Below are positions 30,613-41,800 of a DNA stretch of 64,000 nt, one piece after another. The stretch lies in contig BCJU01000001.1 of assembly GCA_001600355.1 (NCBI GenBank), positions 2,811,178 to 2,875,177 on the forward strand, read 5' to 3'. The number at the start of each line of letters is the position of its first letter. The stretch's first letter is position 1. Both the position numbers and the translations under genes were made by a program. The stretch comes from Meira nashicola. Taxonomy: Eukaryota > Basidiomycota > Exobasidiomycetes > Exobasidiales > Brachybasidiaceae. The notes under the pieces were generated by a model, which was given only the letters and a program-made list of their open reading frames with translations, had not been told where the DNA came from and ran no database searches.

Positions 30613-30678
30613 TTATTTACCGGTATTGGAGACGGAGAAGCGGACAAATTAGCGAAAGAAGCAGGAACACAAATCTGA
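30613..30678 (+). mobile_element. possible relic of a retrotransposon RNase H domain
   Basis: A 21-codon frame ending in a stop reads TGIGDGEADKLAKEAG. This resembles the C-terminal RNase H signature of non-LTR and related retroelements (TGI-x-GNExADKLAKEA) with one residue missing. The frame is closed upstream by a stop at 30589-30591, so only a fragment survives. The surrounding gap is unusually long and non-coding, consistent with a decayed insertion. The match is short and chance is possible. Confidence 0.35.
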
Positions 30679-30967
30679 ATGTTTCAGTTCATTCTCAGGA
30701 ACACAGATAGATAGATAAGTAGAAGTTTGGATAATTCATCATCTCGCTTAGATATTTCTTTCGCAATCGTGTGATAAAAGGATCTATGACGGACAGGGAA
30801 GGGAAGCAATTCTCTGGATGATGATCAAGATAATTCAAATGAATGCATTATGCAAGAAAAAGGCACAAAACTATTTATACATCTACATAAAGAATGTTGA
30901 GAAATGACGGATGAGCTGAGTACGTATGAAATGAAAGGAAAAAGAGAGTTTCTTTAAAACGGGCTTC

Positions 30968-33900
30968 TTAAGCATTTGCGCTATCATCTCCCGAAAGTAC
31001 ATCTAAAACCGATGAATCAACAGGATCATATCCAGCCGGTCTACGTGTATCATAATATCCTCCTGCACTTCGCATCGCCGAAGGCGAGGAATAGCCACCA
31101 AAAGAGATTGCATTCGAGTTAACTTTTTTAGCCGTAGGTGTATGACCTGCATGTAATTTTCGCGAAGGAGAAGAGATTGGAGAACGAATACTTGCATTTC
31201 CATTGAATGTCGGAATTCCACTTCCGCTCATGCTTCTGTTTGTATTCGTACTCGTTCTGCGTACTCCGCTTGACATTGTTGGAAAAGTGGGAATAAATGA
31301 ACCAATCGGACTGACTGTTTGAGCAGAATAGGACGTATCACCTCCTGTCGTACGACTACCATGAGATGGAAATCGGATACTATGGTTAGAAGGAGAAGAA
31401 CGATTGGATTGCGAAACTTCTTCTTTACCTTCTTCCATTCCTTTATCACTTCGACCAGCGATGGATGAAGATGAAGATGAAATTGAAGCGCTCAACATAT
31501 CCTTCCCTCCGCCGAAACGGTCTGCTAATCGAGATCGAACGTTGACAGGGTTGTAGGTAGGATAACGACCTTTTCCATCTAATATTAAAGAAGAAGAAGT
31601 AGAAACAGAAGGCACAATCGTAGATGTACCACTGGTAGATTTGCTCATTCCAGTAACTGATTTAGATAACACTGGCAACTTACTCGAAACTTGATCAGAT
31701 GGACGCTTTCTGAACACCGATGGTCTTGAACCATCTTCGGCATAGCCTCCTTCTTCAGAAGATGCTATGCGTGCATCAGTTCCAACGTCACGATTTTCAG
31801 AATCTTCTTCAGCTTGACTGTGATGTCTGTCGCTTTCAGATATCTCGTTGAGCTTCTCATTATCAGGCGGTGAAGCGCTATCGTGTGAGAATTGTAATGG
31901 TTGCTCCTTGTCCAATGACCATCCCATTTCTTGTTCATCAATAGCTCTCAATCCTAAAGCAGATGGATAAGATCGTAAGCTGGGCGAACGCGATCGATCA
32001 AATTCTGGAGGATTCAACGTATTATTCGGATCATTTTCTCGTTCTTCCTCTGTGTAACTTTGATGATTTAAATGAAGCGCATCTTGTCCTTGCTCTGATT
32101 GCAAAGCTTCAATTTGATCAATTGTTGAACTAGAAATAATGGGCTCCATTCCCAAGACATGCTGCGTCCTTTGTCCTTGTTGTCTTCTTCCCATAATTTC
32201 ATCTTCTATACGAATCGGGTCAAATACACGCCTCTTGATCGGGAACAAATCTTCTTGCAAAATGCTCACCGAACTACTGCTTGTTGGACTAGTAGCATTT
32301 GCACGCTTTTGATCTTCTTCGTTGGAATGGTTTCTATCCATCACACTTCCTTCTTCATGCTCTCTAGAAGGTGTATCATGATCATAACCATCCACAATTT
32401 CCATCGTTTCATCAGCAGCATCGTAAGAAGAACTCATACCATCATCATCATTGACATCACCATGCGATCTTATAGCAGCATTCCGTGCATTAGCAGCATC
32501 GTCTACCGCACGTTGAACACGTTCCAATAATTCACCAATTCGAACACGATCTGCATGTTCAGCTTTTAATTCATCTTCCAATTCTTGTACACGACTATTC
32601 AAATGTTCTTCACGTTCCCTTTGTCTTTCAACTTCACGTTGTAATTCCAAAACACGAGTGACCTCTTGATGCAAATCAGCCTGTAATTGTTCATTCCTTG
32701 ATCGGACGTCCAATGCTTCCGTTCGTGTTCGATCCAACATATCCAAAAGACTATCACGTTCTAAAGCATGTCGTCTCTGTAATGCAGAAACACTGGAAGA
32801 AGGTGAAGCAATTCTACCGTTCAATAAAGCCAGTCTAGCAGTTTCTGATGCTTCGCTATTGTCAAATCCACCTCTTGCAGAATGATAAGATTTTGTAATT
32901 TGAGCCAGACTACCGCTTGCACCACTTGCAGGTCGTATGGAAGAATAATGTAAATCCTCTAAACGACCCCAATCCCGAATGGAGCCTGAACGACGATATG
33001 ATCCTGAAACACTTTCGGGATTCTGAGCAGAAGCTCCTCCATTGACCGAGACTAGAGCGGGAGATTGATGTCCTCCTGTGAAAGAATTTGAATGAGTATG
33101 AGCATGAGTTGCAATGCTACCACTTCCCACACCACCTCCTCCTGAGCCGGAACCTTGACTTGCAATATGATTTCGAGTACGGCGAAATTGCAATTGCTCT
33201 TCGATTTGCTTTCCGCTTAAAGCCATAGAACGTATTCCTGCTGCAACAGAAGATGAATCGTTCGAAGCAGCTGAAGTTCGCTTAGACTGTTGTTCGGTCG
33301 GAAATCTGGTCGAACTTGGAGATGAAAAACGAGATCGCATTTGCCAATCTTGAACTTGTTGAGAAGTTGATCTTGCATGTGTCGGACGTATTTCGTTATT
33401 AAGAGATGTTTGATTTTCACCATCGGGTAATCGAGGAGTGCCTTGTGTTTTGACAGTGATCGAAGGTGAAGTACCTGATCCAGTTCCAACGCCTGATCCA
33501 GTAGCAGAAGAAGAACCTATGCCTGCGTACACAGGTTCAACAGATGGTTCAGGTTTGCGCGATAGTTGTGCAACATCATTATTCGTATTATCCTCCTTGG
33601 GTGCATTAAATCTGTTGTTCGACGTAGGCTCTTCTGTTTGAACACTTTCAAACTTTGTGTACAAACGTGGTGGTGAAGAAGAAGCAGCTCTTCTCGAACC
33701 AAAAGATCCTAAAGACATATTACTTGAACGTCCTCGCAATCCAGCGCTTGCCTGTAAAGCAGAATCAGACGTTTCTTCCGAAAGATCAGGCAAAGGTCCC
33801 ATATACCTTGACAAAGCATCACTATCGCGTAAAAGTTGTTGACGAGCAGAACGTGAAGATGTTGCTGAAATTGGAGGAAGGGGTGGAACAAAAGGTTGTG

Positions 33901-36697
33901 TAATTGATCCTCGTTCTGTCAGATCTGCTAGATTTTGTTTTTGGATTTGTTGATAAGAAAAAGGTGTGGGTGCAGCACTTTGTGTCCTTTCGCGTACATA
34001 CTTTTGCTGACTGACTCTTTGAGATGGTGATGCTTGAGCTGCTTCAACATACGAAAGAGCGGATGATCTTGGCTCATAAGGCTCATTGTTAATCTGTGAA
34101 GTAGGAGTTGGCTGTGACAATGTCGATCGTCGACCTGAAAATGATCGATTGATAGGCATCGGTGATGGTATTAATTCAATACCAGCAGCTGAACGAACGA
34201 GTTCAATCATTCGTGCATATGCTTGTTCAACATCTTGCATCGATTCTTGTCGTACACGTGCTGCACGCATAGGTGTTGACTCACGCAATGCAGGAGATCG
34301 TTGACTTTGCGAAGAGGATTGTTGGACATTAGAAGGGCTAGCGAGTAGATCACCACTTGATTGTCTTTCATTTCGAATTTTACCTACAATTCGATTCGGA
34401 GAAACTATAGCCGGAACTATTTCGAATTTTGGCGAACGTGAAACATCCGAATCATCTTCGTTAGGTATTTGTGGAAGTTGTGAAGAACTAATGGCTTTGC
34501 GAACTTGTCGAACTGCATCTACAATTGCGGTATGTTGTTCGGGTGGTAAAGTAATTCGAGCTAATCTAGTCTCGTCATCCAAAGATCCCACTTCCATTTC
34601 GTCCACGCCTGCATTACTAGCATTAAAGACTGAAAAGCTGCCAGTAGAAATATTTCCGGCATTATACGGAGACAAGATATGTTGTCGTAAAACATTTGCA
34701 TCCATACTTCCTTCCACGATATGATCATGAAGGGCTGCTTCAACAGCTGCTAAGCTCGTTTCGATATCTTGCATGCTCACATCTCGACGAACATGTCCAA
34801 ATTCACTATTTATGTCGAGATAGGGCGATTTGTCCGTTCCGCTGCGATCGTACCCGTCTCCTCCAAACGTGTTCCGCTTCGGCGTCAAAGCAGATGGTGT
34901 TTCTTGTGAGATATGGGAAAAGCTACTTTCATCTTGATCATCATCAATCGATGCAGAAAATGATGTATCATTCGTTGTTGAAGGAAATTGCACAGATGCA
35001 TGCTGGTTTTCTGCACGTTGTAATGTTGATGCAGTATACCGACTGCCACTTTGCATTTGTGCATCATTGACCAAATTTAATTCTTTATTTTTGGGCGTCG
35101 AGATTGGTGTGGAGGAAGAGGAAATTCGTTGTTCCAAATTCTCGATCAATTCTGACAATGGACTGGGAGCAGCTCTAGGGATAGACTTTACCGAATCAAA
35201 AGTACCTTTTGTTGATACTGACAAATTTTCGTTGATTGAATGCATTGGGTCAGGCGTTACACCATCGCGGAAAGTAGAAGGCGCCGTCCTGAAGGAGGAT
35301 GCCGAGCCACTGGTTGCTGATGACCCATATCTGTGCTTGGAGTAGAATTGATCATGCGTCGGGCTATCGTCCACGAGACTTGAACGAGAATTACAGGATA
35401 CCTGCCATATACGTGGAACAAGCGATGAAGGTGAAGCATTTTTATCAAATGTTCCCTTTTCCTCTTCTGATAGTATACGACCGCGACTTCCAGGTGCATT
35501 CGTTGGTGTAGGTGTTTCCGTAGCTTGAGAACCTCGTCCGGACAATTGCTGAAGGTCTGTTGTCATCCTCCTCGGAGTAACACTTGGACTACTTGGCACA
35601 CTTCCTCCACGTCCTAAACTGGGTGAATGAGGAGAAAGAGATTGCAACGTAAGAGCACGATCCATCCTGGCTTGTGTATCAGAAGCGCCAAACACTTTTG
35701 GATGTACACCGTCTGAGGAAGGAGGTAGGCCTGATATACCCGTGTTACTCGTTTCCATACCAATGGAAGATCCGACAGTCGTGTCTTGTGTTTCGCCTGA
35801 ATCTTTTTCCACTTTTCTCTCTGCAGCTTGAAGACCTTGTGCTTGCTTCTTTGTAGGACTAGATATACGTGTGATCTCTGTCTCGACTCCTTCCAAATCT
35901 ACCTTGTTCCTTGGTGGTGTTTTAGCTCTACTGAAGCCAAAGAAGCTACTATGCTTTCCAGACATATCCTTTGAACGTCTTTGATTAGTTGGTAATGCGA
36001 CAGATTTGTTGGATGGAGACTTTGCAATCATGGAAGACTTTGAATCTTGCGTCTTTGAATCTTGTAAAGTGGGCTCTTCAACCTCTTTTATAGTATTTGC
36101 TTTATCGGAAATCAGAGAAGCTTTTGAGGGAGCCGATTGCGATTTTGATCGAGTTCGAAATATTCGCCGAACGCTTGCAAATGGAACTTTAGAAGGTTTT
36201 CCAATTTGATCTTTGCGAATTTCATTATTTTTCCATTCTAAATGATCACTATCAGCTTCTGTACTTCTCGTAGGAGAGGTTAACCTTGCCAATTGTTTAG
36301 TTTGATTTTTGCGCATGCTCGTTACAGATTCTGATTCGGCCCTTTGTCCATTCGCCCTTCTGACGCTCAGCTTTGAAGCTGGATTAGAATTGAGCGAGCT
36401 ATCATCAAAGAATGATCTGGTTCTTGTGAACCCATTTCTATCTTGGATGGCATTAGTAGGAGACATTTGTCCTAATGTGACAGATTGATTTGTTGCATGA
36501 GTATGATCCAAGATACTTGAACGATTTGCAAAAGGCGAATCAATTGTGTCGCTTCTTTGATCTTTTGAAAGATTTACAACTTGTGATTTGGATGCAGAAA
36601 TTGAATTACCTTCTTCTCTGGAAAGTGAATTCGTATACGAAGGCGGAATACGCGTACTATTGGATCTTTTTACCGGTCCATCGGAAATGTAGCTCAT
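30968..36697 (-). CDS. giant Ser-rich coiled-coil protein of unknown function
   Basis: I do not recognise this 1909-residue protein. It is strongly enriched in Ser, Thr, Pro, Asn and Gln and is mostly predicted disorder, with many RSSS- and SPS-type phosphorylation-like motifs. A basic patch with RIFRTRSKS lies near residue 180. The only clear structured element is a coiled coil of about 120 residues (about 1290-1410) rich in Arg/Glu heptads (RHALERDSLLDML and following). It is followed by an acidic segment and a Ser-rich C terminus. No membrane segment or signal peptide is seen. The true ATG is at 36697 (MSYISDG). The composition resembles fungal polarity, septum or cortical scaffold proteins, but that is only a guess. 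Divergent from PBN1; tandem with PTR2. Confidence 0.85.
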   Translation of the reverse strand: MSYISDGPVKRSNSTRIPPSYTNSLSREEGNSISASKSQVVNLSKDQRSDTIDSPFANRSSILDHTHATNQSVTLGQMSPTNAIQDRNGFTRTRSFFDDSSLNSNPASKLSVRRANGQRAESESVTSMRKNQTKQLARLTSPTRSTEADSDHLEWKNNEIRKDQIGKPSKVPFASVRRIFRTRSKSQSAPSKASLISDKANTIKEVEEPTLQDSKTQDSKSSMIAKSPSNKSVALPTNQRRSKDMSGKHSSFFGFSRAKTPPRNKVDLEGVETEITRISSPTKKQAQGLQAAERKVEKDSGETQDTTVGSSIGMETSNTGISGLPPSSDGVHPKVFGASDTQARMDRALTLQSLSPHSPSLGRGGSVPSSPSVTPRRMTTDLQQLSGRGSQATETPTPTNAPGSRGRILSEEEKGTFDKNASPSSLVPRIWQVSCNSRSSLVDDSPTHDQFYSKHRYGSSATSGSASSFRTAPSTFRDGVTPDPMHSINENLSVSTKGTFDSVKSIPRAAPSPLSELIENLEQRISSSSTPISTPKNKELNLVNDAQMQSGSRYTASTLQRAENQHASVQFPSTTNDTSFSASIDDDQDESSFSHISQETPSALTPKRNTFGGDGYDRSGTDKSPYLDINSEFGHVRRDVSMQDIETSLAAVEAALHDHIVEGSMDANVLRQHILSPYNAGNISTGSFSVFNASNAGVDEMEVGSLDDETRLARITLPPEQHTAIVDAVRQVRKAISSSQLPQIPNEDDSDVSRSPKFEIVPAIVSPNRIVGKIRNERQSSGDLLASPSNVQQSSSQSQRSPALRESTPMRAARVRQESMQDVEQAYARMIELVRSAAGIELIPSPMPINRSFSGRRSTLSQPTPTSQINNEPYEPRSSALSYVEAAQASPSQRVSQQKYVRERTQSAAPTPFSYQQIQKQNLADLTERGSITQPFVPPLPPISATSSRSARQQLLRDSDALSRYMGPLPDLSEETSDSALQASAGLRGRSSNMSLGSFGSRRAASSSPPRLYTKFESVQTEEPTSNNRFNAPKEDNTNNDVAQLSRKPEPSVEPVYAGIGSSSATGSGVGTGSGTSPSITVKTQGTPRLPDGENQTSLNNEIRPTHARSTSQQVQDWQMRSRFSSPSSTRFPTEQQSKRTSAASNDSSSVAAGIRSMALSGKQIEEQLQFRRTRNHIASQGSGSGGGGVGSGSIATHAHTHSNSFTGGHQSPALVSVNGGASAQNPESVSGSYRRSGSIRDWGRLEDLHYSSIRPASGASGSLAQITKSYHSARGGFDNSEASETARLALLNGRIASPSSSVSALQRRHALERDSLLDMLDRTRTEALDVRSRNEQLQADLHQEVTRVLELQREVERQREREEHLNSRVQELEDELKAEHADRVRIGELLERVQRAVDDAANARNAAIRSHGDVNDDDGMSSSYDAADETMEIVDGYDHDTPSREHEEGSVMDRNHSNEEDQKRANATSPTSSSSVSILQEDLFPIKRRVFDPIRIEDEIMGRRQQGQRTQHVLGMEPIISSSTIDQIEALQSEQGQDALHLNHQSYTEEERENDPNNTLNPPEFDRSRSPSLRSYPSALGLRAIDEQEMGWSLDKEQPLQFSHDSASPPDNEKLNEISESDRHHSQAEEDSENRDVGTDARIASSEEGGYAEDGSRPSVFRKRPSDQVSSKLPVLSKSVTGMSKSTSGTSTIVPSVSTSSSLILDGKGRYPTYNPVNVRSRLADRFGGGKDMLSASISSSSSSIAGRSDKGMEEGKEEVSQSNRSSPSNHSIRFPSHGSRTTGGDTSYSAQTVSPIGSFIPTFPTMSSGVRRTSTNTNRSMSGSGIPTFNGNASIRSPISSPSRKLHAGHTPTAKKVNSNAISFGGYSSPSAMRSAGGYYDTRRPAGYDPVDSSVLDVLSGDDSANA

Positions 36698-37624
36698 ATT
36701 TATTGACAAATGCAAACGCCGAGCATACTTTTTTTGTTTGTATCAACTCAATATGTGATTTTTATCCAAATTTATTCTCCGATAAAGGGATGCGTGAGAT
36801 GAAGTATGTCGATCAATATCGAAAAAGCGGATGCCGCGACGCCAATGATGTAATTTGATCAGTACAAGGGCGGTTTCGTTTTGTAAGATCTCAAGTAACG
36901 CAAAAGAAGACTTGACCCTAATCGGATGATGACAGTGACTTATAAGGATCGATTGTCAGTTTGTCAACTTTCTCAAAAGATAGGGTCTCTTTGTATTTGA
37001 TTCATTTCTGTGCCTAGCCTCCATACACACATATCCATCCCTATACATACATTAATGCATGTACGCGAGTCCACAGACGCGATTAATTTTTTTCTGGGAG
37101 GCGGCCCGCGGCGTGTATGTAGGTTAAATTAGCGTGAGTGGGTCTGTCTCATAGAAGAGAAAAAAAAAAGAACAGGCTGCTTGAAGATTAAGTTCCGATA
37201 AAATCAGCCCAGAATAAGTAAAAAAAAAGCATAGAGTGAGAGCGACGGATTAAGAAAGACTTGGCACACCTTGCGTCTCGGAATTGCTAAACGCGGGTTA
37301 ACTATTCAAAGAGTATTATTATTCTGTCATCACGCTTTGAATTAAATTTACTACATATTCTATAATCAGATTATGAAGTTTTCGCTTGATTGTGCCAATC
37401 ATAGAGACACCATTCTGGTTTTCAACATAGTATTAAGTGCATATTCTTGAGTCTGCCTTCTTTTCTAATATAATGGTATTCCTAAGTATATTGCAGCTTT
37501 ATATCATCGATAAAATTTGACGCAAGCGTAGGCTAAATTTACTTCGCACAGACGTAAACTAGTACATAATCTTCTCCGCAACTTTAATTTCACGCATTCT
37601 TCCTCACATTACCATCAATCAATA
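36698..37624. promoter_or_regulatory. bidirectional upstream region of Ser-rich protein and PBN1
   Basis: 927 bp with no convincing gene. A GC-rich patch (37101-37113) interrupts AT-rich sequence with several A- and T-tracts. CA-rich and CATACA runs occur near 37020-37055. No tRNA was seen. Confidence 0.45.
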
Positions 37625-38734
37625 ATGGATCCATCTTCCTCTTCTACGCCTGTACCATTCAAAGTACAAATAGATGATGCTCAAACAGCTCATCCTCGAT
37701 TACGGATAAGTTTACCTGCTTCTTTTTTGGATTCACCTCAAACTCAATCGCACAAATGTGAACCTAATTTGCTAATAAGATTACCTCCAGGTTTATTCGT
37801 TGATCCATTCACATTTCCAGTAACCAGAAAATCACCTTTTAAAAATATACAACAACAACAAGATTCAATTCAATCAGACGAAGAGATCAATGTTGATTCT
37901 TCATCATCGCAAAAGAAACGACCTCCTCACGCAATGTTACAGGATAGAGAGGTTGTAAAGAGCATACAATTACTCAACGTTTCCATAGAAAATGCTGAAA
38001 AGCTCAATTATGATTTCACTAAAGTTGAGCTAGAAAAGGGAATAGGGTATACTATCATTGACAAAGAAAGAAAGCATTTAGATTGGCAAGATTCAAATTT
38101 ATTGATACGTGAATACACTGCATTCGTCATTTCTCTTCATCGTGCAAAAGTGCCAACTATTGTCAAACTTGAACAAACGTTGACTGGATCAGAAGATCAC
38201 TTTGACGTGGAACCTCAGGGACAACAAATTGATATAGACGTACCACTGCATACAAGGTATCCTATTGCCATCGGTACACCGCTCACAGATTTGGACAAGC
38301 TATTAACATCATTCGATTGGCAGAGCTTTGTAGAATCCCTGGTTTGGCCAGGAAAAGGGACTTATCATACAGCATTACTCGAATATCCACAAGCTTTTTG
38401 GCGTTGTAAAGGTGAAGGAATGCTTGCAGTAGATTCGGGTATATACGAAAGTATATCGGAATCCGAGCTCTTAGCACCTATGCATAATCATCTTGCACTA
38501 CCTTCCACCTCTGCCGAATCCGATCATTTGTTCCTCCTTTTGCCGCCATTCCGCACTTCAAGAGAGCCTTTTCGTATCCATATTCCAGCAGGAAGAGCAG
38601 AATTGACTATTGCAACGCAATTAGTCACCACAGCTTTCTTACTCTTGGCCTCTGTACTTATCATCATTCAAGCTTCAACATTCTCACGAAAAGTGCGTAG
38701 AAGCGAAAGTTCGTTACACACAAAAATCAAGTGA
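37625..38734 (+). CDS. PBN1: PIG-X/PBN1, GPI mannosyltransferase I cofactor
   Basis: The 369-residue protein matches the PIG-X/Pbn1 family, the ER membrane partner that stabilises the PIG-M mannosyltransferase adding the first mannose to GPI precursors. Diagnostic segments are LLIRLPPGLFVDPFTF near residue 50, a paired-strand lumenal domain, the HTRYPIAIGTP motif (His/Arg/Tyr/Pro, as in PIG-X HxRYxxP) near 210, and LEYPQAFWRCKGEG near 255. A single C-terminal transmembrane helix (about 332-353) is followed by a short basic cytosolic tail, the family topology. No N-terminal signal is obvious. Convergent with RAT1, only 75 bp apart. The family call rests on motifs; length is normal for basidiomycete members. 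Confidence 0.75.
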   Translation: MDPSSSSTPVPFKVQIDDAQTAHPRLRISLPASFLDSPQTQSHKCEPNLLIRLPPGLFVDPFTFPVTRKSPFKNIQQQQDSIQSDEEINVDSSSSQKKRPPHAMLQDREVVKSIQLLNVSIENAEKLNYDFTKVELEKGIGYTIIDKERKHLDWQDSNLLIREYTAFVISLHRAKVPTIVKLEQTLTGSEDHFDVEPQGQQIDIDVPLHTRYPIAIGTPLTDLDKLLTSFDWQSFVESLVWPGKGTYHTALLEYPQAFWRCKGEGMLAVDSGIYESISESELLAPMHNHLALPSTSAESDHLFLLLPPFRTSREPFRIHIPAGRAELTIATQLVTTAFLLLASVLIIIQASTFSRKVRRSESSLHTKIK

Positions 38735-38809
38735 TTGTATAGATTAATTCTAGTAATACAATATCAATCTTATTTGTACATCAAATTTTTGAACGCAACA
38801 GTGAATAAT

Positions 38810-41800
38810 CTAGTACCGACCATATGGGCCTTGATGGCCACCTCTACCTCCTCCACGACCGCCGCCTCCGCCTCCTCCAGGTGCACCTGAACCATATCCC
38901 AACGGTCTAGGTGGTCCGCCACCACCTCGTGGACCAGTAGGAGGAGGTGCTCCATATGCATTTCCTTGTCCGTAACTTCCATATTGTTGGGGTGGTGGTT
39001 GTTGCCCATAGGGGGATGCATTGTTGACCTGGTTGCCATATCCATTTGCACTTTGATTATATCCTCCATAACTAGGTTGAGCATATCCACCATTAGTCGC
39101 ATTTGCATTTCCGTATCCTCCATAGCCACCGTATGTGGAAGTTGAATTGTTTGCATTACCATATCCACCATATCCTGAATAGGGAGCTGATTCATAACCG
39201 CCATGGCCGCCAGCATTGCCGTATCCTCCATATCCACCATATTGACCATACCCTTGTTGTTGTTGACCTTGAGCTGGAGCACCATATCTTTGAGGTTGAC
39301 CACCGCCTTGCTGGGATGAATAGCCACTATTGCCATATCCTCCATATTGCGCAGCTTGTTGTCCGTATCCGTTTTGCGGTGGGGCATGTCCATTTTGTGG
39401 TCCGTAACCATTGTTACCATTCCAATTTTGATATGGTGGCTGATTTGGATCCATTCCATCGGATCCTTGCATAGGTCCAAAGCGCATTAGAGGCGCGTTA
39501 GGTCCACCTTGTCGATTTTGGTCATGGCCGTATGAGCCACCGGAGAAACGACCTCCTCTACCTCCACCACGATGGCCACCTCTACCACGTCCTCGACTAT
39601 CTGGTCCTCCACGTCTTGCCATCTCACGATCTTCGTGTGTTAAAACACGTTTAGGCATTTCCACTCCTTTGAGCAGTACACTTCTATGCGGTGTTCGTTG
39701 AGGTGGGAAATCGTACAAGGCACTTATGCTTCGATCATTTCGAATATCTGTCAAACCAACTTCCGTAAGCGGTGAAGTGTATGTACTGTTCGGTATGCAA
39801 TTCGGATCGCGTCGAACGAATCCATTGATTCCATATGAATTAGCTGGATTGATTGCAACCGGATTTGTTTCTTCACCTTGTTTTTTGGCATATAGCGCAC
39901 ATAATTCATCATAAAGCTTGTTCTCTTCTGCAACCATTAAAGCATCATCTCCAAACTTATTTCTCCTCAATTCATCTTCGCTCAATCGATCATATCGTGC
40001 GTTGATAGCGGTAAGCAATCTTGTTTCATCAATAAATGGTAATAGAGCCACACCTTGCCATGCCATCTTCTTTCCGTTCATATCAATTGAGAATGTTTCA
40101 GGATAAAAATCGATAATCTCAGATTCTTCATCCGTCATGAGACTATGGAATGTCTCTGGTAAATGAATCTTACTAGCAGCGGGTAAAACGCCCATCAATT
40201 GATCATAAGGTCGGAAAGGTTTGCCTTGCTCAAAATTAATCTCAAATTCTTCCATCTTTGTAAAGTCTGCTGCAAAGGGAGAAAAGTGATAGGGAAAATA
40301 CCATGTCCAACTTGGGCATCCTTGGTAATAGTATGCTAAAACCCATGACATACCCTCCATATAACATTTTGCGACGTGCCTTCGAAATTCTTCTTTATCT
40401 GCCTCTACGCCGAATTTTTGCTGATAATAGCGTTCACGATATCCTGGCTCCCAAAGTTTGACTGTATCTTCGTATTCTACTGTACCGTCCGGGTTGACCT
40501 TTCGTTCAGAATTTGTACTTGTGACAGGATCGACGACTTCTTGTGCATCTGCATCATCTGCTGTAATTGCAGAATCTTGCGTATCTTCCATATCATCAAT
40601 ACTGCGTTTTTGACCACGCTGACTTGACTCTGTGCCATTCTCGGTTTTAATCTCTACATCTTCTTCGCTCTTGTCAGCTTCTTTTTCGTTTTTAGCAGAT
40701 GATTCCGGTGCCTCTGAAACCTTTACCTCCATGTCTTCGTCTATCTTTGCTTCTCCGGCTACAGCGCCACCGTTTGCCTTGCCAGATTTGGCGGCATCTT
40801 GGGCAGCCTTACCCTTGAGTTCAGCTTTAAGTCTTTCAGCAGCGCTTAAATTTGCCATTCTGATAGCACGCTGATTAGCAATGATGTCTTCATTCTTGCC
40901 ACTTTCCAATGCTGCTAAAGCTTGCGAACGCAATTCGGCATCCTCACCATTATTGTCGTGTCGGGCTCGTTTGACTTCCACATAAGTCTGATCTCCATGC
41001 TTGTATGTTCCATCCTCTTTTGCCAGTTCACGCCTCTGACGATCCTGGTCTTCTACTTTTCTTCTTTGAGCATTTGCTTCTGCACGTTCTTCTTGTTCTT
41101 TTCGCTTTCTAAAGATTTGATCTTCTTCTTGTGCAATTCCCTGCATGATCAACTGAGCGTTCTTCATTTCCACTTTACCATGATTGGTAAGGTAGCTTCC
41201 CATATTTGGCAATTCTCTCTTCCAGATGCGCAGTAAAGTATCGATTGCTCCTTCGCGAATCTCCAGACTAGGCAGATGTGGCAAGAAATCATTTCCGACA
41301 AAGAAGATCAAGAAAACCCAATCATCAATTGCTCTCTCCAAATCGAATCGGAACGGCAAGCCTGGAAGGTTGAGTTCCACTTCAAGATACTCTCGTAAGG
41401 CCACAACATCCAAGAAGATGAATCCCTTCTTGTCTGGCGGCTTGGCTCCAACGTCATCATGCTCTCCTTGCTTCTCTTTTGCTTCCCCTATGCAATTAGC
41501 AGCAATATGCCCTTCACGTCCACATCGGTGACATTTGCGCACTTTTTGCTCTTGTGCAAATACGTCTTCTCTCAATACTTTGAAATATGGTTCATGAGTA
41601 GCAAGTGATAACATAATTAAATCGGCATCCAAACCATAAATGACATGTCGTGTGTTGGGATCATGCTCTGGCTGTACACGTTGCCTTCGAATGAAATCCA
41701 TAATTTTATGCTCACCTTCTCCTGGTACACTTGCATCTGATATTATGACTTGCAAATTCTTCCATCCAGGATCTGTGTTGAGTTTCTTGGCGACCCAATA

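Larger units (their letters stand above)
29110..30967. promoter_or_regulatory. 1.86-kb gap upstream of PTR2
   Basis: Apart from the tRNA-split lipase/metallothionein interval, this is the largest gene-free stretch, and it is the only one separating two same-strand neighbours. It holds GATAA/TTATC motifs at 29432, 29456 and 29492, a palindromic GATA pair at 29915-29932 and a 7-bp hairpin GTTTTAG-ATGG-CTAAAAC at 29677-29694. It also holds poly-T/A tracts, a GC-rich inverted repeat GCGCTG/CAGCGC near 30187-30205, (GATA)3 near 30706-30717 and a possible RNase H relic at 30613-30678. No intact gene is visible. Confidence 0.5.

Noticed and set aside
36920..36960. ATGATGA box resembling a C/D snoRNA C box
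   Set aside because: No suitable D box or terminal stem at the expected spacing.
38770..39480. 236-codon Met/His/Asp-rich open frame on the minus strand
   Set aside because: It is another frame of the Tyr-Gly repeat tail of RAT1; its composition is a by-product of the repeated CCATATCC-type codons.
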